Source: Neobacillus niacini (GTDB lineage Bacteria > Bacillota > Bacilli > Bacillales > Cytobacillaceae). Taken from it: 64,000 bases of DNA. The DNA lies in NCBI RefSeq assembly GCF_000759675.1, contig NZ_BAWM01000020.1, forward strand, positions 572,664 through 636,663, written 5' to 3'. Position numbers and translations under genes: made by a program. Shown piece by piece: positions 45,308 through 55,551 of this stretch. The notes below the pieces were generated by a model. The model saw only the letters and a list, made by a program, of their open reading frames with translations, was not told where the DNA came from and searched no databases. Every line of letters starts with the position of its first letter. The stretch's first letter is position 1.

Positions 45308-46537
45308 TTATGATTCATTAGAACGAAGTACAGAAACTTTTTTTGATTTCCTCCAAATAATATAAAGTGATGGAATCATTATGACATATACAATCGGAAA
45401 AAGACTAAACGATATAGGTAAAAGCTGGTCAAAATTAAGATATTTTCTCATGACTAAAAACAAAACAACACCAATGATTCTTCCCACTCCGAGTGGAATT
45501 TCACGAATAATAATATAGTCTAGACGCTTATCTTTGTAGTCGGGGTCCTTCTCAATCGCCTCATAGATCATCGCGCTCATCGAGTTAGTAATCATATTCT
45601 GTGCTAAAGGTGAGATTAAACCAAAAATAACCAACGAAATGATTACAGGAAAGATGGATAACAAAACAGAACTTAAAAATATACTGACCGATCCAATTGA
45701 ATAAATGGCTAGACGATACTTCGGATTAGAAAACTTAGCGAGCACATAGAATGTAGCTATAGCAACAAGTTCTGCACCAGTATGATAAACACCTAAACTC
45801 AATTCCCCGCCAGCGACTTTAAAGGTAATCATGGTAATCAAAAAGGTTCCGTACACTCCCGATACAATCCCATCAGCAAACATTACCTTATACATCTTCT
45901 TCCATTCCCTTGATGGATTCTTAATGACATCCCAAAAATAACTTTTGGTTGTAATCGGATGTCCCTTTACCTTTAATGAGGTTAAAAAGGCTGTAAAAAA
46001 GAATATACAGGTTCCAATAAAAACGACATAATAACCAAACATACCCTCGAATTGTGAGATGATAATCCCTGACAGAACCGGTCCGATGACCCCGCCGATG
46101 GTAAATAATATTCCTTGTACATATAAAAATTGATCACGATTATTATTCGTAGTTAGATCTAATACCGCCAAGTGCATGCCGACATAATAAAGGCTCATTG
46201 CCAACCCATTTGAAAACCCTAACAACATAATATGATCACGTAGTGTATCATGAAAAATAAGCATAATTAAATAGGTGATCAGGTAAAAGACAAAGCCTAA
46301 ACGCATCGTAATCATCGGGCTCGTCTTCCGAGCAAGCCACCCGCAAAGTCCAAAGCAAAAGATGAGTGCAATCGACCAATACAAACTATAATGAGCCAGC
46401 AAGGAATAGGTTTTATCCAGCTTCCATAGGAAAACACTTTGAAAAATACCTGACAAAACTCCCCCAAAGGAAAATAGGGCATTCATCAGTAAATAAAACT
46501 TCAATTCTGTAGAAAAGGACTTAAATACTTGCAACAT
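45308..46537 (-). CDS. MFS transporter
   Basis: 409 residues, about 12 membrane helices, MFS_1-type (e.g. FCFGLCGWLARKTSPMITMR in the loop between helices 2 and 3). Substrate unknown; position between a dehydrogenase and a sugar kinase suggests a sugar or sugar derivative, import or export. Confidence 0.83.
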   Translation of the reverse strand: MLQVFKSFSTELKFYLLMNALFSFGGVLSGIFQSVFLWKLDKTYSLLAHYSLYWSIALIFCFGLCGWLARKTSPMITMRLGFVFYLITYLIMLIFHDTLRDHIMLLGFSNGLAMSLYYVGMHLAVLDLTTNNNRDQFLYVQGILFTIGGVIGPVLSGIIISQFEGMFGYYVVFIGTCIFFFTAFLTSLKVKGHPITTKSYFWDVIKNPSREWKKMYKVMFADGIVSGVYGTFLITMITFKVAGGELSLGVYHTGAELVAIATFYVLAKFSNPKYRLAIYSIGSVSIFLSSVLLSIFPVIISLVIFGLISPLAQNMITNSMSAMIYEAIEKDPDYKDKRLDYIIIREIPLGVGRIIGVVLFLVMRKYLNFDQLLPISFSLFPIVYVIMIPSLYIIWRKSKKVSVLRSNES

Positions 46538-46590
46538 TCTGTTGTTCTCCTTTTAAAGCTGAGTTGGCTAAAGGCTGCCCCCTCCTGCAA

Positions 46591-47583
46591 CTAGTGATTA
46601 ATAATCGCTTTTGAAACATTAAGTTTCGGAAAGCTAGCCATCGCCTTTGGTAGCTCATCCATTGTAAAACGATGAGAAATTAGCGATTTAACATCAACCA
46701 CTTTTTTATCAATGAGTGAAATAGCTTCTTCGTGCGTAAACGGATTCACAAATGACCCCTTTATTGTTAGTTCCTTTGAAAAAATTTCAAACGGTGAAAC
46801 AGAGATAACTGTTTCAGGAGCCGCGACTCCAAAGAGTAAAACCTGGCCGCCCTTTGCGGCTGATTTAATCGCTAATTCCATACTCTCCGCTCTCCCTACA
46901 CATTCAATCACAACATCCACTACTAGATTAATAGCCTTCGATGGATGAATCACTTCATCCGCACCTAACCTATAGAGAAGCTCTCTTTTGTTATCTGCAG
47001 GTTCACTAACTGTGATCGACTTTACATTTTGTTGTTTGACCAGTTGTAAAAACAATTGTCCAATAAAACCGCCGCCAATAATGAGGACCTTGCTTAAGGA
47101 TGAAAGTTGGACCTTCTTAAAACCATGTAAAACACAACCCAAAGGCTCGACAAGTGCTGCCTCTTCAAAGCTCATTTGATCTGGGATCTTGTAACAATTG
47201 GCTTCCGGCACCACACAAAACTCACCCATACCTCCATCTCTTGTTACCCCTACTGCCTGAAGATGGCTACATAAATGAGCCCGATTGCTGCGGCAATACT
47301 CACAAGTCCCGCAATAAATGTTTGGATCAATCGAAACACGATCTCCTTTTTTGAAGGACGATACTTCGGCACCGACTTCCAATATATCCCCCGCTAATTC
47401 ATGACCAAGAACAATCGGTGGCTGGACTTCAGCGGAACCGGGATGACCATGGTAAATATGTTGATCGGTTCCGCAAATACCACAGCTTTTCACCTTTACA
47501 CTTACTTCCTTTGCTGACGGAGATTGATAGGACCACTCCATTACCTTCATTTGCTTTGTCCCTTGTAAAACGGCTGCTTTCAT
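46591..47583 (-). CDS. Zinc-dependent medium-chain dehydrogenase
   Basis: 330 residues. Catalytic-zinc Cys in GICGTDQHIYHG, GHELAGDILEVG, four structural-zinc cysteines in CGTCEYCRSNRAHLC, Glu in ALVEPLGC, and NAD-binding VLIIGGGFIGQLF. Belongs to the polyol/sugar-alcohol (sorbitol, threonine-like) dehydrogenases. Its ATG overlaps the TGA of the beta-mannosidase gene, so translation is coupled. Probably oxidises a sugar or polyol from the mannoside pathway. Confidence 0.9.
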   Translation of the reverse strand: MKAAVLQGTKQMKVMEWSYQSPSAKEVSVKVKSCGICGTDQHIYHGHPGSAEVQPPIVLGHELAGDILEVGAEVSSFKKGDRVSIDPNIYCGTCEYCRSNRAHLCSHLQAVGVTRDGGMGEFCVVPEANCYKIPDQMSFEEAALVEPLGCVLHGFKKVQLSSLSKVLIIGGGFIGQLFLQLVKQQNVKSITVSEPADNKRELLYRLGADEVIHPSKAINLVVDVVIECVGRAESMELAIKSAAKGGQVLLFGVAAPETVISVSPFEIFSKELTIKGSFVNPFTHEEAISLIDKKVVDVKSLISHRFTMDELPKAMASFPKLNVSKAIINH

Positions 47584-50102
47584 CCTAATAACCCCTTTGT
47601 TTTCACACTATTAATGGCCTTAACTCTCAATGTATCCCAAGGAATTTTTTTACCTTCTGCTTGATGTACCTTAATCGTTCTCTTCCCATTTGGCAATAAG
47701 TCAAAGAAATTATCCTCAATCAAAAGCTGTTCCATTTCCATTTCAATTGTCACCATTCGGGCGAGCACATTCGTGGAAAGTGTCAATTCATTATTCTCAT
47801 GGTCCACCGAAACCGTTATTTCAGATTTTTCAAATCGAACTTCCTTTTGATCACGGAAATAATAGAAGTTTTCTTCGGTTTTATTATTTTTTGAGCGGAT
47901 GACCATAACAGCCTCTTCTGGAAGCAGTCCGCTAAGCGCTTCTTGTTCTAAAACAACGGACACTTGCTTAGATATATTTGGTTCGATTGAAACCATCCAA
48001 TGCTTTGAGAATACCTTTTCGCCATTGGTTTGATAAACAGCCAGTTCAATTTCATCCTCGTACGCTACTAACCGGTCATTTACAACCCAAACCTTTATCT
48101 CTTGATCTGGTTCATGATCAATTGTTAGTAGAACCGGACTGTAGAACTTTCTTGCATAATGATAAGAAGCCTTTGGCAATAAATAATAATCGATCACCGA
48201 CCAGCTCGTTCCCGGCCAGCAGTCATTTAACTGCCAAAATAAAGCGCCACTCGTATCTGGTTTATTGCGTCGATAATGCTCAATTCCATACTTCAATCCT
48301 TCTGCTTGTGTTAACATTGAAAAAGCAATGTATTCATCTAAATCCTTGGGAACTCCTGTATAGCCTTCCATTAGTAAAATTCCTTTTGGATGATGGATAT
48401 CTTTATTGCGGTACGCCATTTCTTCGCTTCCCCAGAAAAATTGGTCCTTGGGAATATTTCGTTCTAACGTATAGCGATTGGACGAAGCATGCATACCAAA
48501 TTCACTCGCAAATTTTGTGGTATCATGTTTAAAATTTTTAAACGATAGGCCTTCTACACTGTAATTAACCGTCTGCGGCTCACCAAACGTTCTAGGCTCA
48601 ATATTTCCGTGCCACACTTGCCAATTATGTGTGTCACCCTCCTCTCTTGAGTTATGGTCATTTCCTCCAAATGGAGAGCTTGGCCAAAACAAGCGAGTTG
48701 GGTCAAGTTCTTCTAGTAATTCTGGCATTAATTCATGATAGATTTTCTCTCCGTAAAATGGATGATTGATATCACCTGATGAGTGCAATGCCTCATACAG
48801 CCAATCATTCTCATTGTTTCCACACCAAAGAGCCAAACAAGGATGATTACGTAGCCGTTTCACGACATGTATAATTTCCTCTTTAACATTGGCCATAAAG
48901 TTTTTATTGTAATCGGGGTAAAGAGCGCACGAAAACATAAAATCTTGCCAGACTAATAGACCAAGACGATTGCACTCATTGTAAAAGACTTCTTTTTCAT
49001 AAATACCGCCGCCCCATACACGAAGCATATTCATATTCGCATCTTTAGACATTTTGATTAAGTGCTGGTAACGTGAATCTGGAACAGCTCCAATGAAACT
49101 ATCAATCGGGATCCAATTCGCGCCTTTTGCAAAAATTTTTTTTCCATTTAAAACAAAAGTAAAACAATGATTTCCTGTTTCGTCCTTCCGAAGGACTTCA
49201 ATGCTTCTAATTCCAAAGTCTTCCTGTTGCTTATCTAATTGCACATTATCAGCAAACAATTCCACCGTTAACTGATAGAGGTTTGGTGTTCCTAGATCAT
49301 GAGTCCACCATAATTTAGGATTACTTACTTCCAAAACGACTGTGGCTTTTTTACCGACTACTTTTACCTTAGAGGAAAAACTTTCATCTCCATGTGAAAG
49401 GTTTACAAGAATCTCATAATCTATTTCTTTTCTAAATGAATCAACGTCTATTTCCACTTCAACGATCGCTTTATCGGGTACAATCGATTTTGTTTTAGCA
49501 AATACATGATCGATTTTGGCAAAGGTCCTTTTCTGTAAAAAAACATCCTTCCAGATCCCTGCAGCAACTAAACGTGGACCCCAGTCCCAACCATAATGAC
49601 TTTGCGCTTTTCGTGTCCAAATCCGCTTTTTACTAAAACCAGACCAATAATATTGCACCTTGTCTTTTACATGAACATGAACGGGATCAAATCTTACGGC
49701 TAAAACATTTTTCCCTTTTTTAAGTTCTCTTGCCACTTCAAAAGTATGACTGATAAACATATTCTCTGTTGAACCAAGTTCAACACCGTTCAAATAAACA
49801 GTCGCAAACGTATCAAGTCCCTCAAAGATCAACTCATATCGGTCGTCTTTCGTCATTTCATCATGGAACTCAAAGGTGTTTCGGTACCACCATACCTTCT
49901 CTTCAACCCACTGGCATTTCAAATCATTGTGTCCGTAAAAGGGATCTTCAATTAATTTTCTGTCTATTAAGGTGGTATGCACATCACCCGGAACAGATGC
50001 CGTCATCCAGAAATAATCAATATATTCAGGAGAAGCAACCTCAAGATTACGTGCGGCCCCAACATCAAAATGTTTTATTTTCCAATTATCATGAATCTTC
50101 AC
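47580..50102 (-). CDS. GH2 beta-mannosidase, cytoplasmic
   Basis: 840 residues, no signal peptide. Full GH2 mannosidase layout: sugar-binding domain, Ig-like domain, barrel with acid/base Glu431 in LWCGNNEND and nucleophile Glu534 in FASEFGMHA, and FWQLNDCWPGTSWSVID, characteristic of beta-mannosidases. Removes terminal beta-mannose from imported oligosaccharides. Starts 30 bp after a terminator-like hairpin and is translationally coupled to the dehydrogenase. Confidence 0.93.
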   Translation of the reverse strand: MKIHDNWKIKHFDVGAARNLEVASPEYIDYFWMTASVPGDVHTTLIDRKLIEDPFYGHNDLKCQWVEEKVWWYRNTFEFHDEMTKDDRYELIFEGLDTFATVYLNGVELGSTENMFISHTFEVARELKKGKNVLAVRFDPVHVHVKDKVQYYWSGFSKKRIWTRKAQSHYGWDWGPRLVAAGIWKDVFLQKRTFAKIDHVFAKTKSIVPDKAIVEVEIDVDSFRKEIDYEILVNLSHGDESFSSKVKVVGKKATVVLEVSNPKLWWTHDLGTPNLYQLTVELFADNVQLDKQQEDFGIRSIEVLRKDETGNHCFTFVLNGKKIFAKGANWIPIDSFIGAVPDSRYQHLIKMSKDANMNMLRVWGGGIYEKEVFYNECNRLGLLVWQDFMFSCALYPDYNKNFMANVKEEIIHVVKRLRNHPCLALWCGNNENDWLYEALHSSGDINHPFYGEKIYHELMPELLEELDPTRLFWPSSPFGGNDHNSREEGDTHNWQVWHGNIEPRTFGEPQTVNYSVEGLSFKNFKHDTTKFASEFGMHASSNRYTLERNIPKDQFFWGSEEMAYRNKDIHHPKGILLMEGYTGVPKDLDEYIAFSMLTQAEGLKYGIEHYRRNKPDTSGALFWQLNDCWPGTSWSVIDYYLLPKASYHYARKFYSPVLLTIDHEPDQEIKVWVVNDRLVAYEDEIELAVYQTNGEKVFSKHWMVSIEPNISKQVSVVLEQEALSGLLPEEAVMVIRSKNNKTEENFYYFRDQKEVRFEKSEITVSVDHENNELTLSTNVLARMVTIEMEMEQLLIEDNFFDLLPNGKRTIKVHQAEGKKIPWDTLRVKAINSVKTKGLLG

Positions 50103-50130
50103 AAAAGGTCACCTGCCAAAGTTATGTTAA

Positions 50131-50168
50131 AAAGGCCAAAATCAATAGAGCGATTTTGGCACTTTTTT
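50131..50168 (-). terminator. Terminator or attenuator between GH130 and beta-mannosidase genes
   Basis: GCCAAAATC / GATTTTGGC stem, eight-base loop, T-runs on both sides, placed between two same-direction genes only 70 bp apart. Partial readthrough could set the ratio of the two halves of the operon. Confidence 0.8.
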
Positions 50169-50173
50169 AGCTA

Positions 50174-51235
50174 TTAGAGATAAGTCAATGAATCAAGGAT
50201 TTCTTGTAAGCTGAATTCGGCACAAGCCATTGATGTATCAGCAACACCGTAGTACATTTTAACAACATCGCCTTCAACAACAGCACCACATGAAAATACG
50301 ACATTTCCAAAGAATCCTTCCACTTCATAATTTGCTTCAGGTTCGATAATTGGCTGGTTGGAGCGGGCAATGACCTTTGTTGGATCTTCCAAGTCAAGTA
50401 ACACAGCACCCATACAATAGCGGTGATCCGAAGTCGCACCATGGTACAGCTCAAGCCAGCCATTCTCTGTTTTAAAAGGAACGGCTCCCCCGCCCATGCG
50501 TGCGCTATCCCACATACCTTCACGTAAACCTAGTAAATGCTTGTGGTTTCCCCAATGTAAGAGGTTTGTAGATTCTGCAATCCAAATCTCTGGCTCTCCG
50601 ACACTTTTAGGTACAGGACGATGTAGGGCATAGTATTTTCCATTTATTTTTTCAGGGAAAATCAATACATCTTTGTTTTCCGGTGCAAAAATCATTCCGT
50701 GATGTTCGGTTGTCACAAAGTCTTTTGTGGAAACCATGGATTCTCCAACACCAACCGGTGAAACAGCACTAAAATAAATATAATAAGTATCTTCTATTTT
50801 GGTAATCCTCGGGTCTTCAATCCCAAAGGTCTCTAACTCGTTGGATGGATAAACAAACGGTTTTTCATCAATCGTGAAGTGATGACCATCTTTGCTTCGC
50901 GCAATCCGCAAGTAGGATAGGGAGGTTAAATAAACAAAACCATGTGGATTTCCACTTTTCTTAATGGTACGTGGATCCGAAAAATCATACTGAGTGTCCT
51001 CTAAATTTAATTCTAAAATCTCTAGCTCACGAGTTTCGGGATTGTAAATCGGTGCTTTGACGATAGCAGGATCTTCACTAATTGGGCGCTCAGCTACACG
51101 GAGGAGCATAATAATTTCATCGTTATACGTTGTAATCCCCGCATTAAATGCACCAATCACTTCAAAATCTGGTCGATGTGGTGTTATATCCATCGGAGTA
51201 ACCAATGGGTTCTCTTCATATCTATATATGTTCAT
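50174..51235 (-). CDS. GH130 family beta-mannoside phosphorylase
   Basis: 353 residues from the ATG at 51235, GGAG nine bases upstream. Five-bladed propeller with GIEDPRITKIEDTYYIYFSA (catalytic-Asp region), MLLRVAERP and GMWDSARMGGGAVPF typical of GH130. Members phosphorolyse Man-beta-1,4-Glc, Man-beta-1,4-GlcNAc, mannooligosaccharides or beta-1,2-mannan; some are hydrolases. The phosphate-binding basic residues were not checked against a structure, so which reaction applies is open. Neighbour of a beta-mannosidase. Confidence 0.9.
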   Translation of the reverse strand: MNIYRYEENPLVTPMDITPHRPDFEVIGAFNAGITTYNDEIIMLLRVAERPISEDPAIVKAPIYNPETRELEILELNLEDTQYDFSDPRTIKKSGNPHGFVYLTSLSYLRIARSKDGHHFTIDEKPFVYPSNELETFGIEDPRITKIEDTYYIYFSAVSPVGVGESMVSTKDFVTTEHHGMIFAPENKDVLIFPEKINGKYYALHRPVPKSVGEPEIWIAESTNLLHWGNHKHLLGLREGMWDSARMGGGAVPFKTENGWLELYHGATSDHRYCMGAVLLDLEDPTKVIARSNQPIIEPEANYEVEGFFGNVVFSCGAVVEGDVVKMYYGVADTSMACAEFSLQEILDSLTYL

Positions 51236-51283
51236 TTTCAAATCTCCTCTATGCAATAAGTATCTTTTCTGGTTGATTCTGCA

Positions 51284-52228
51284 TTACCGTTCATATTGTA
51301 AAAAAGGGTCTCTGATGGAAATCTTCTGTGCTTCGGCATCACTAATCCCAGCATAAATGTCAGCCGTTCCATCCTGTTTCCGAACAAGTCCGCCACTAAA
51401 GACAACATCCTCTAAGTCTGATCTTTTCGATGGACCAGGAAGAAAATTACTTCTTGTAGAGATTAGCTTCATGTCAGAAAATGCACCCGTTTCTGGATCA
51501 AGGGCAAATACCATTGGATAATAATGACGACTTCCCTCTTCATCAAAGGAAGCGATATGGCCGAGGACACCAACTAGTCCATTTGCTAATAGGTGCGGCT
51601 CGTTCGCGCCACCCCATTGCTGGTCAATAAACTGATTTTCTAGTATAGGAGCTTCATCAATAACAGTAAGAGTCAATTCAGTTAAGGAAGATATTCGAGT
51701 CCATCCGATCTTTCCTCTTCCGCCCTTTTCCCCTTGAGGTCTTGTCAATACTCCAATACTTCCGTCCTTTAACTCTACGAGACGAAGGTCCTTCATACCG
51801 TCCGGACCTTTTGCAAATTCCTGTAGATCTGCAATGGACTCACCTTTATAAAAAACCGTTCTCCAGCCAAGTTGACCTGCATTAATTGGATGAGGGAAGA
51901 TTTGAACGCCGCCTACGACTAGCTCTCCTGCAATGCGAGTAAAGAATGGGTCTTGTAACTCAAGAACAGGCGCACTCTCTCTTGGCACCCACTCACCATT
52001 TCTCTCGACAAAGAAGTAAACATCGGAGTGCTCACTGTCTCGAGACTCCACTCGTCCTGCAATCACAAGCTCCCCTGAATCCTCAAACGGCGCGCTAATA
52101 TTATAGACATCTTTTTCACCAACGCCTGTAAAAACAATCTTTTCTGCGTTGGCAGGTTGAGCGTTCGAATTAAATTCCTCCAACAAATGTTCACATGTTT
52201 TGACATTCCCTTTATTTAAAACAGCCAT
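51284..52228 (-). CDS. DUF1861 propeller protein
   Basis: 314 residues from the ATG at 52228 (AAAGGAGG nine bases upstream; an ATG two codons earlier is too close). Matches DUF1861, predicted to fold as a five-bladed propeller like GH130/GH43 enzymes: GELVIAGRVESRDSEHSDVY, NEPHLLANGLVGVLGHI. Activity not established. Overlaps the end of the GH13 gene, so it is translated with it. Confidence 0.83.
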   Translation of the reverse strand: MAVLNKGNVKTCEHLLEEFNSNAQPANAEKIVFTGVGEKDVYNISAPFEDSGELVIAGRVESRDSEHSDVYFFVERNGEWVPRESAPVLELQDPFFTRIAGELVVGGVQIFPHPINAGQLGWRTVFYKGESIADLQEFAKGPDGMKDLRLVELKDGSIGVLTRPQGEKGGRGKIGWTRISSLTELTLTVIDEAPILENQFIDQQWGGANEPHLLANGLVGVLGHIASFDEEGSRHYYPMVFALDPETGAFSDMKLISTRSNFLPGPSKRSDLEDVVFSGGLVRKQDGTADIYAGISDAEAQKISIRDPFLQYER

Positions 52229-53822
52229 TTTCATTAACCTCCTTTAGAATCAAAACTTCATTCTCCATAATCGTGATCACATGGTTACTTTCAAGCGACT
52301 TCCGCTTTGTCGAGAGCAACAATTCCACATTCGGATCTATATCAAGCGTTTTTGGTTGATTAGAAAAATTCAAGGCTACTACTATTTTTTCAACCCAATC
52401 CTTCCGGACGAAATAGATCATGTCATCTTCGTACCGTAAGAATTCATAATCCCCTGCGAGGAGGGCAGAATGGTTTTTTCGCAGCCTCAGCAGCTTTTTA
52501 TAAAAAGAAAGCATGGAATCAGGATCTTTTTGCTGGGCTTCCACATTAATTTTGTAAGCATCCTCTGGAATCGTAATCCACGACAGATTCTCTGAAAATC
52601 CGACGTTCGAATCAGCAGTCCATTGCATCGGGGTCCGTGATTTATCCCGCGATTTTTCATTGGCTATGACCAACGCTTCCTTATATGACTTGCCAGCTTG
52701 TAAAGCCAGTTGATAGTGGGTAATGCCTTGTACATCTTTCATTTTGGAAATATCATCAGTCACCCAATCTCTCATTCCAATCTCATCACCTTGATAAATG
52801 AACGGCACACCCTTCGCTGTAAGCATGAAGGCTGCGACTAATTTGGCTCGGTCCTCATCACCGCCAAATCTAGAAAAGTGTCGGGACATATCATGACTCG
52901 AAAAGAACAAGGTTGGGATTTGTGCCTGATCATAAACGTTCTCCGTTGCAGCTAATTGCTGATAGAGCTTTTCCACATCAAACGTCTCAATGCTGCCAAT
53001 ATTAAAATTAAAGACAACATCTAATTTATTTAGCCCAGAATATTGTTTTAGTATCGCGAGGTTCTCAGAACCAACCTCTCCAACAAGGAATTTATCTGGA
53101 TACAGATGAACAAATTCAGCGATTTCCTCAATGACAGCTAAAATTCCTTCTTGGTCTTTATCGTATAAATGATTTTGTTCATTCTTTTCCACATCAAGTG
53201 GGTTGTCTTGAAACGAATCATTCACCTTTAAAAAATTTATGACATCAAGCCGGAAACCATCGACTCCTTTTTCCAGCCAAAACTTCATGGTATCTAACAT
53301 TGCTGCTTTTACATCAGGGTTTGCCCAATTTAAATCCACCTGCTCCTTTGCAAAAGCATGGTAATAATATTGGTTGGTGGTTTCATCGTATTCCCAAGCA
53401 GATCCACCAAAGAAAGATTCCCAATTGTTCGGCTCATCCTTCCATATATACCAATCCCGTTTCGGATGGTCCTTTGATGACTTTGATTCTTGGAACCAAT
53501 GGTGCTTTGAAGAGGTGTGGTTCAATACTAAATCTGCTATCACCTTGATACCGCGTCGATGGGCCTCTTGAATAAAAACTTCGAAATCTGCCATCGTTCC
53601 ATAATCCGGATCAATTCCATAGTAATCGGAAATATCATAGCCGTTATCAACCTTTGGTGATGGATAAAAAGGGGTAAGCCACAGTCCATCAATCCCCAAT
53701 TCCTTTAAAAAGTCGAGCTTTGAGGTAATGCCAGCAAAGTCCCCTATTCCGTCACCGTTTCCATCTTTAAAGCTTGGCATATAGATTTCATAAAAAGTCG
53801 ATTGTTTCCACCATTTAACCAT
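52212..53822 (-). CDS. GH13 alpha-glucosidase-type enzyme, cytoplasmic
   Basis: 536 residues. Alpha-amylase-clan barrel with Asp193 (GFRLDVINF), Glu249 (FLVGEVG) and Asp311 (SSHD), and ADLVLNHTS; the C-terminal domain ends near 530. Closest to oligo-1,6-glucosidase/trehalose-6-phosphate hydrolase-like GH13 members, but the product specificity cannot be fixed. An alpha-glycosidase inside a beta-mannoside locus suggests a mixed substrate or a glucosyl-glycerate/sucrose-like donor. Confidence 0.9.
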   Translation of the reverse strand: MVKWWKQSTFYEIYMPSFKDGNGDGIGDFAGITSKLDFLKELGIDGLWLTPFYPSPKVDNGYDISDYYGIDPDYGTMADFEVFIQEAHRRGIKVIADLVLNHTSSKHHWFQESKSSKDHPKRDWYIWKDEPNNWESFFGGSAWEYDETTNQYYYHAFAKEQVDLNWANPDVKAAMLDTMKFWLEKGVDGFRLDVINFLKVNDSFQDNPLDVEKNEQNHLYDKDQEGILAVIEEIAEFVHLYPDKFLVGEVGSENLAILKQYSGLNKLDVVFNFNIGSIETFDVEKLYQQLAATENVYDQAQIPTLFFSSHDMSRHFSRFGGDEDRAKLVAAFMLTAKGVPFIYQGDEIGMRDWVTDDISKMKDVQGITHYQLALQAGKSYKEALVIANEKSRDKSRTPMQWTADSNVGFSENLSWITIPEDAYKINVEAQQKDPDSMLSFYKKLLRLRKNHSALLAGDYEFLRYEDDMIYFVRKDWVEKIVVALNFSNQPKTLDIDPNVELLLSTKRKSLESNHVITIMENEVLILKEVNENGCFK

Positions 53823-53855
53823 TGTGTTTGAACTCCAATCTCACAAAAACCTCTA

Positions 53856-54686
53856 TTACTTAAGTGTAAATTGCATACCTTCTTGGAACTTTTTCGCAAA
53901 CAGCAAGAAGATGATGATAATAGGAAGTGTTAATAAAACAGATGCTGCGTACATCGGACCTGGATACCCGCCATATGGTCCGAACATTTGTGATAACAAG
54001 ACATTCAACGTCAGCATATTATCACTCTTCGCCACTAACATATCCCATAAAAGCTCTGTCCATCTTTCCATAAACAAGAATAAAAATATAACAGTCGTAA
54101 TCGATTTAGACATTGGCATCACGATTTTGTACATGATTTGCAACTCGCTCGCACCGTCTAGTTTTGCTGCTTCAATAAACGTATCTGGTATAGCTTTAAA
54201 GAAGTTCGTATACATAAATACAGCCCATAGACTCATCGCCTTCGGCAAAATCATTCCCCAATAGGAGTCATACATTCCAATTCGTTGAATAACAAGAAAC
54301 GTAGGAATTAACAAAATGATTGCCGGAAAGAACATTTGAAATAAAATAAAGTTATTAATCGTGTCTCTACCTTTGAACGGCATCTTTGCAAGTGCATAAG
54401 CAACCATAATGGCTGTTACCATCATTAAGAGGGTTGAAGCCCCTGAGACAATAAAACTGTTAAAAAAGGCATTAATCCAAGGTCTTGGAATCACCGCTTC
54501 TCCTCCACCTAACAGCCATTGATAGGACTGCAAGGTGTACTCTGTCGGAAATAGTTTCTTATCTACTTGATCCCAATCGGCAAACGAATTAAGAACCATA
54601 TAAATATAAGGAAAAATCATAATCAGTAAGAGAACAACCGCAATTAGGTAACGAAACCATAATCCTTTTTTCTTAGTTCCACCCAT
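53856..54686 (-). CDS. CUT1 sugar ABC transporter permease (MalG-like)
   Basis: 276 residues, six helices, EAA loop FIEAAKLDGASELQIMYKIV. It overlaps the upstream permease gene by 14 bp. Forms the importer of this locus with the genes to its right; no ATPase in the window. Confidence 0.92.
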   Translation of the reverse strand: MGGTKKKGLWFRYLIAVVLLLIMIFPYIYMVLNSFADWDQVDKKLFPTEYTLQSYQWLLGGGEAVIPRPWINAFFNSFIVSGASTLLMMVTAIMVAYALAKMPFKGRDTINNFILFQMFFPAIILLIPTFLVIQRIGMYDSYWGMILPKAMSLWAVFMYTNFFKAIPDTFIEAAKLDGASELQIMYKIVMPMSKSITTVIFLFLFMERWTELLWDMLVAKSDNMLTLNVLLSQMFGPYGGYPGPMYAASVLLTLPIIIIFLLFAKKFQEGMQFTLK

Positions 54687-55551
54687 TTCGTTTCCCCCAC
54701 ATTTCTAAGAGTTTTCGAATGATAAAAATTGAAATAAACGTCACTACAGAAGCAATAATGGCAACCGCTGAAGCATAACCGGCTTGAAGATTGGAAAAGG
54801 CTCTTGTGAAAATCTCCATTTGCCATGTATTGGTTGCAAAATTTGGTCCTCCACCTGTCAATTGATACACCTCGGTAAAAATACCAAACGTCACACCTAT
54901 GGATAAAATTAATACAGTAAATAATGCGGGGTATAGAAGTGGAAAAGTAATTTTCCAAAAACGCTGCCATGGAGTTACCCCATCAATCATTGCTGCTTCG
55001 TATATTTCGGTACCAATGCTTTCAAAACCTGATGTTAAAATCAGCGCATAATACCCAGTAAATTTCCATGCGATAATCACCGCGACCACAAACAACGCCG
55101 AAAACGGACTTCCAAGCCAGTTAATATCTAAGCCCAATGAGTTCCGTAGGAATTCATTCACAGGACTGTTATACGATAAAAGCCCTTTTACAATCAGCGA
55201 AGAAACAACCCCTGACGCTAAGTAAGGGAGAAAAAAGCCAATTAAAAACAGCCCTTTGAATCTTGGTAAGCCCTGAACGATTAATGCAACAATAATCGAA
55301 GACGCGACAACCATTGGTACAAATACAGCCATAAATTTAAAGGTTACCCAAAAGGCACTTTGGACACCCGGACTCTTGAATGCTTCCATATAATTTTCCA
55401 TACCAACAAAACTAAAAGTTGGTGAGATTAAATTCCAATCTGTTACAGATAAGAACAGGGACCACACAAGTGGGATCAAAAAGAAAACGAATGCATATAT
55501 AAGATAAGGACTGGCAAATAGCCAGCCCATCCTTCCTTGCTTTGTGCTCAT
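54673..55551 (-). CDS. CUT1 sugar ABC transporter permease (MalF-like)
   Basis: 292 residues, six helices, EAA loop EIYEAAMIDGVTPWQRFWKI. Begins at the last base of the binding-protein stop codon and overlaps the next permease, so the three are coupled. Confidence 0.92.
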   Translation of the reverse strand: MSTKQGRMGWLFASPYLIYAFVFFLIPLVWSLFLSVTDWNLISPTFSFVGMENYMEAFKSPGVQSAFWVTFKFMAVFVPMVVASSIIVALIVQGLPRFKGLFLIGFFLPYLASGVVSSLIVKGLLSYNSPVNEFLRNSLGLDINWLGSPFSALFVVAVIIAWKFTGYYALILTSGFESIGTEIYEAAMIDGVTPWQRFWKITFPLLYPALFTVLILSIGVTFGIFTEVYQLTGGGPNFATNTWQMEIFTRAFSNLQAGYASAVAIIASVVTFISIFIIRKLLEMWGKRNGWN

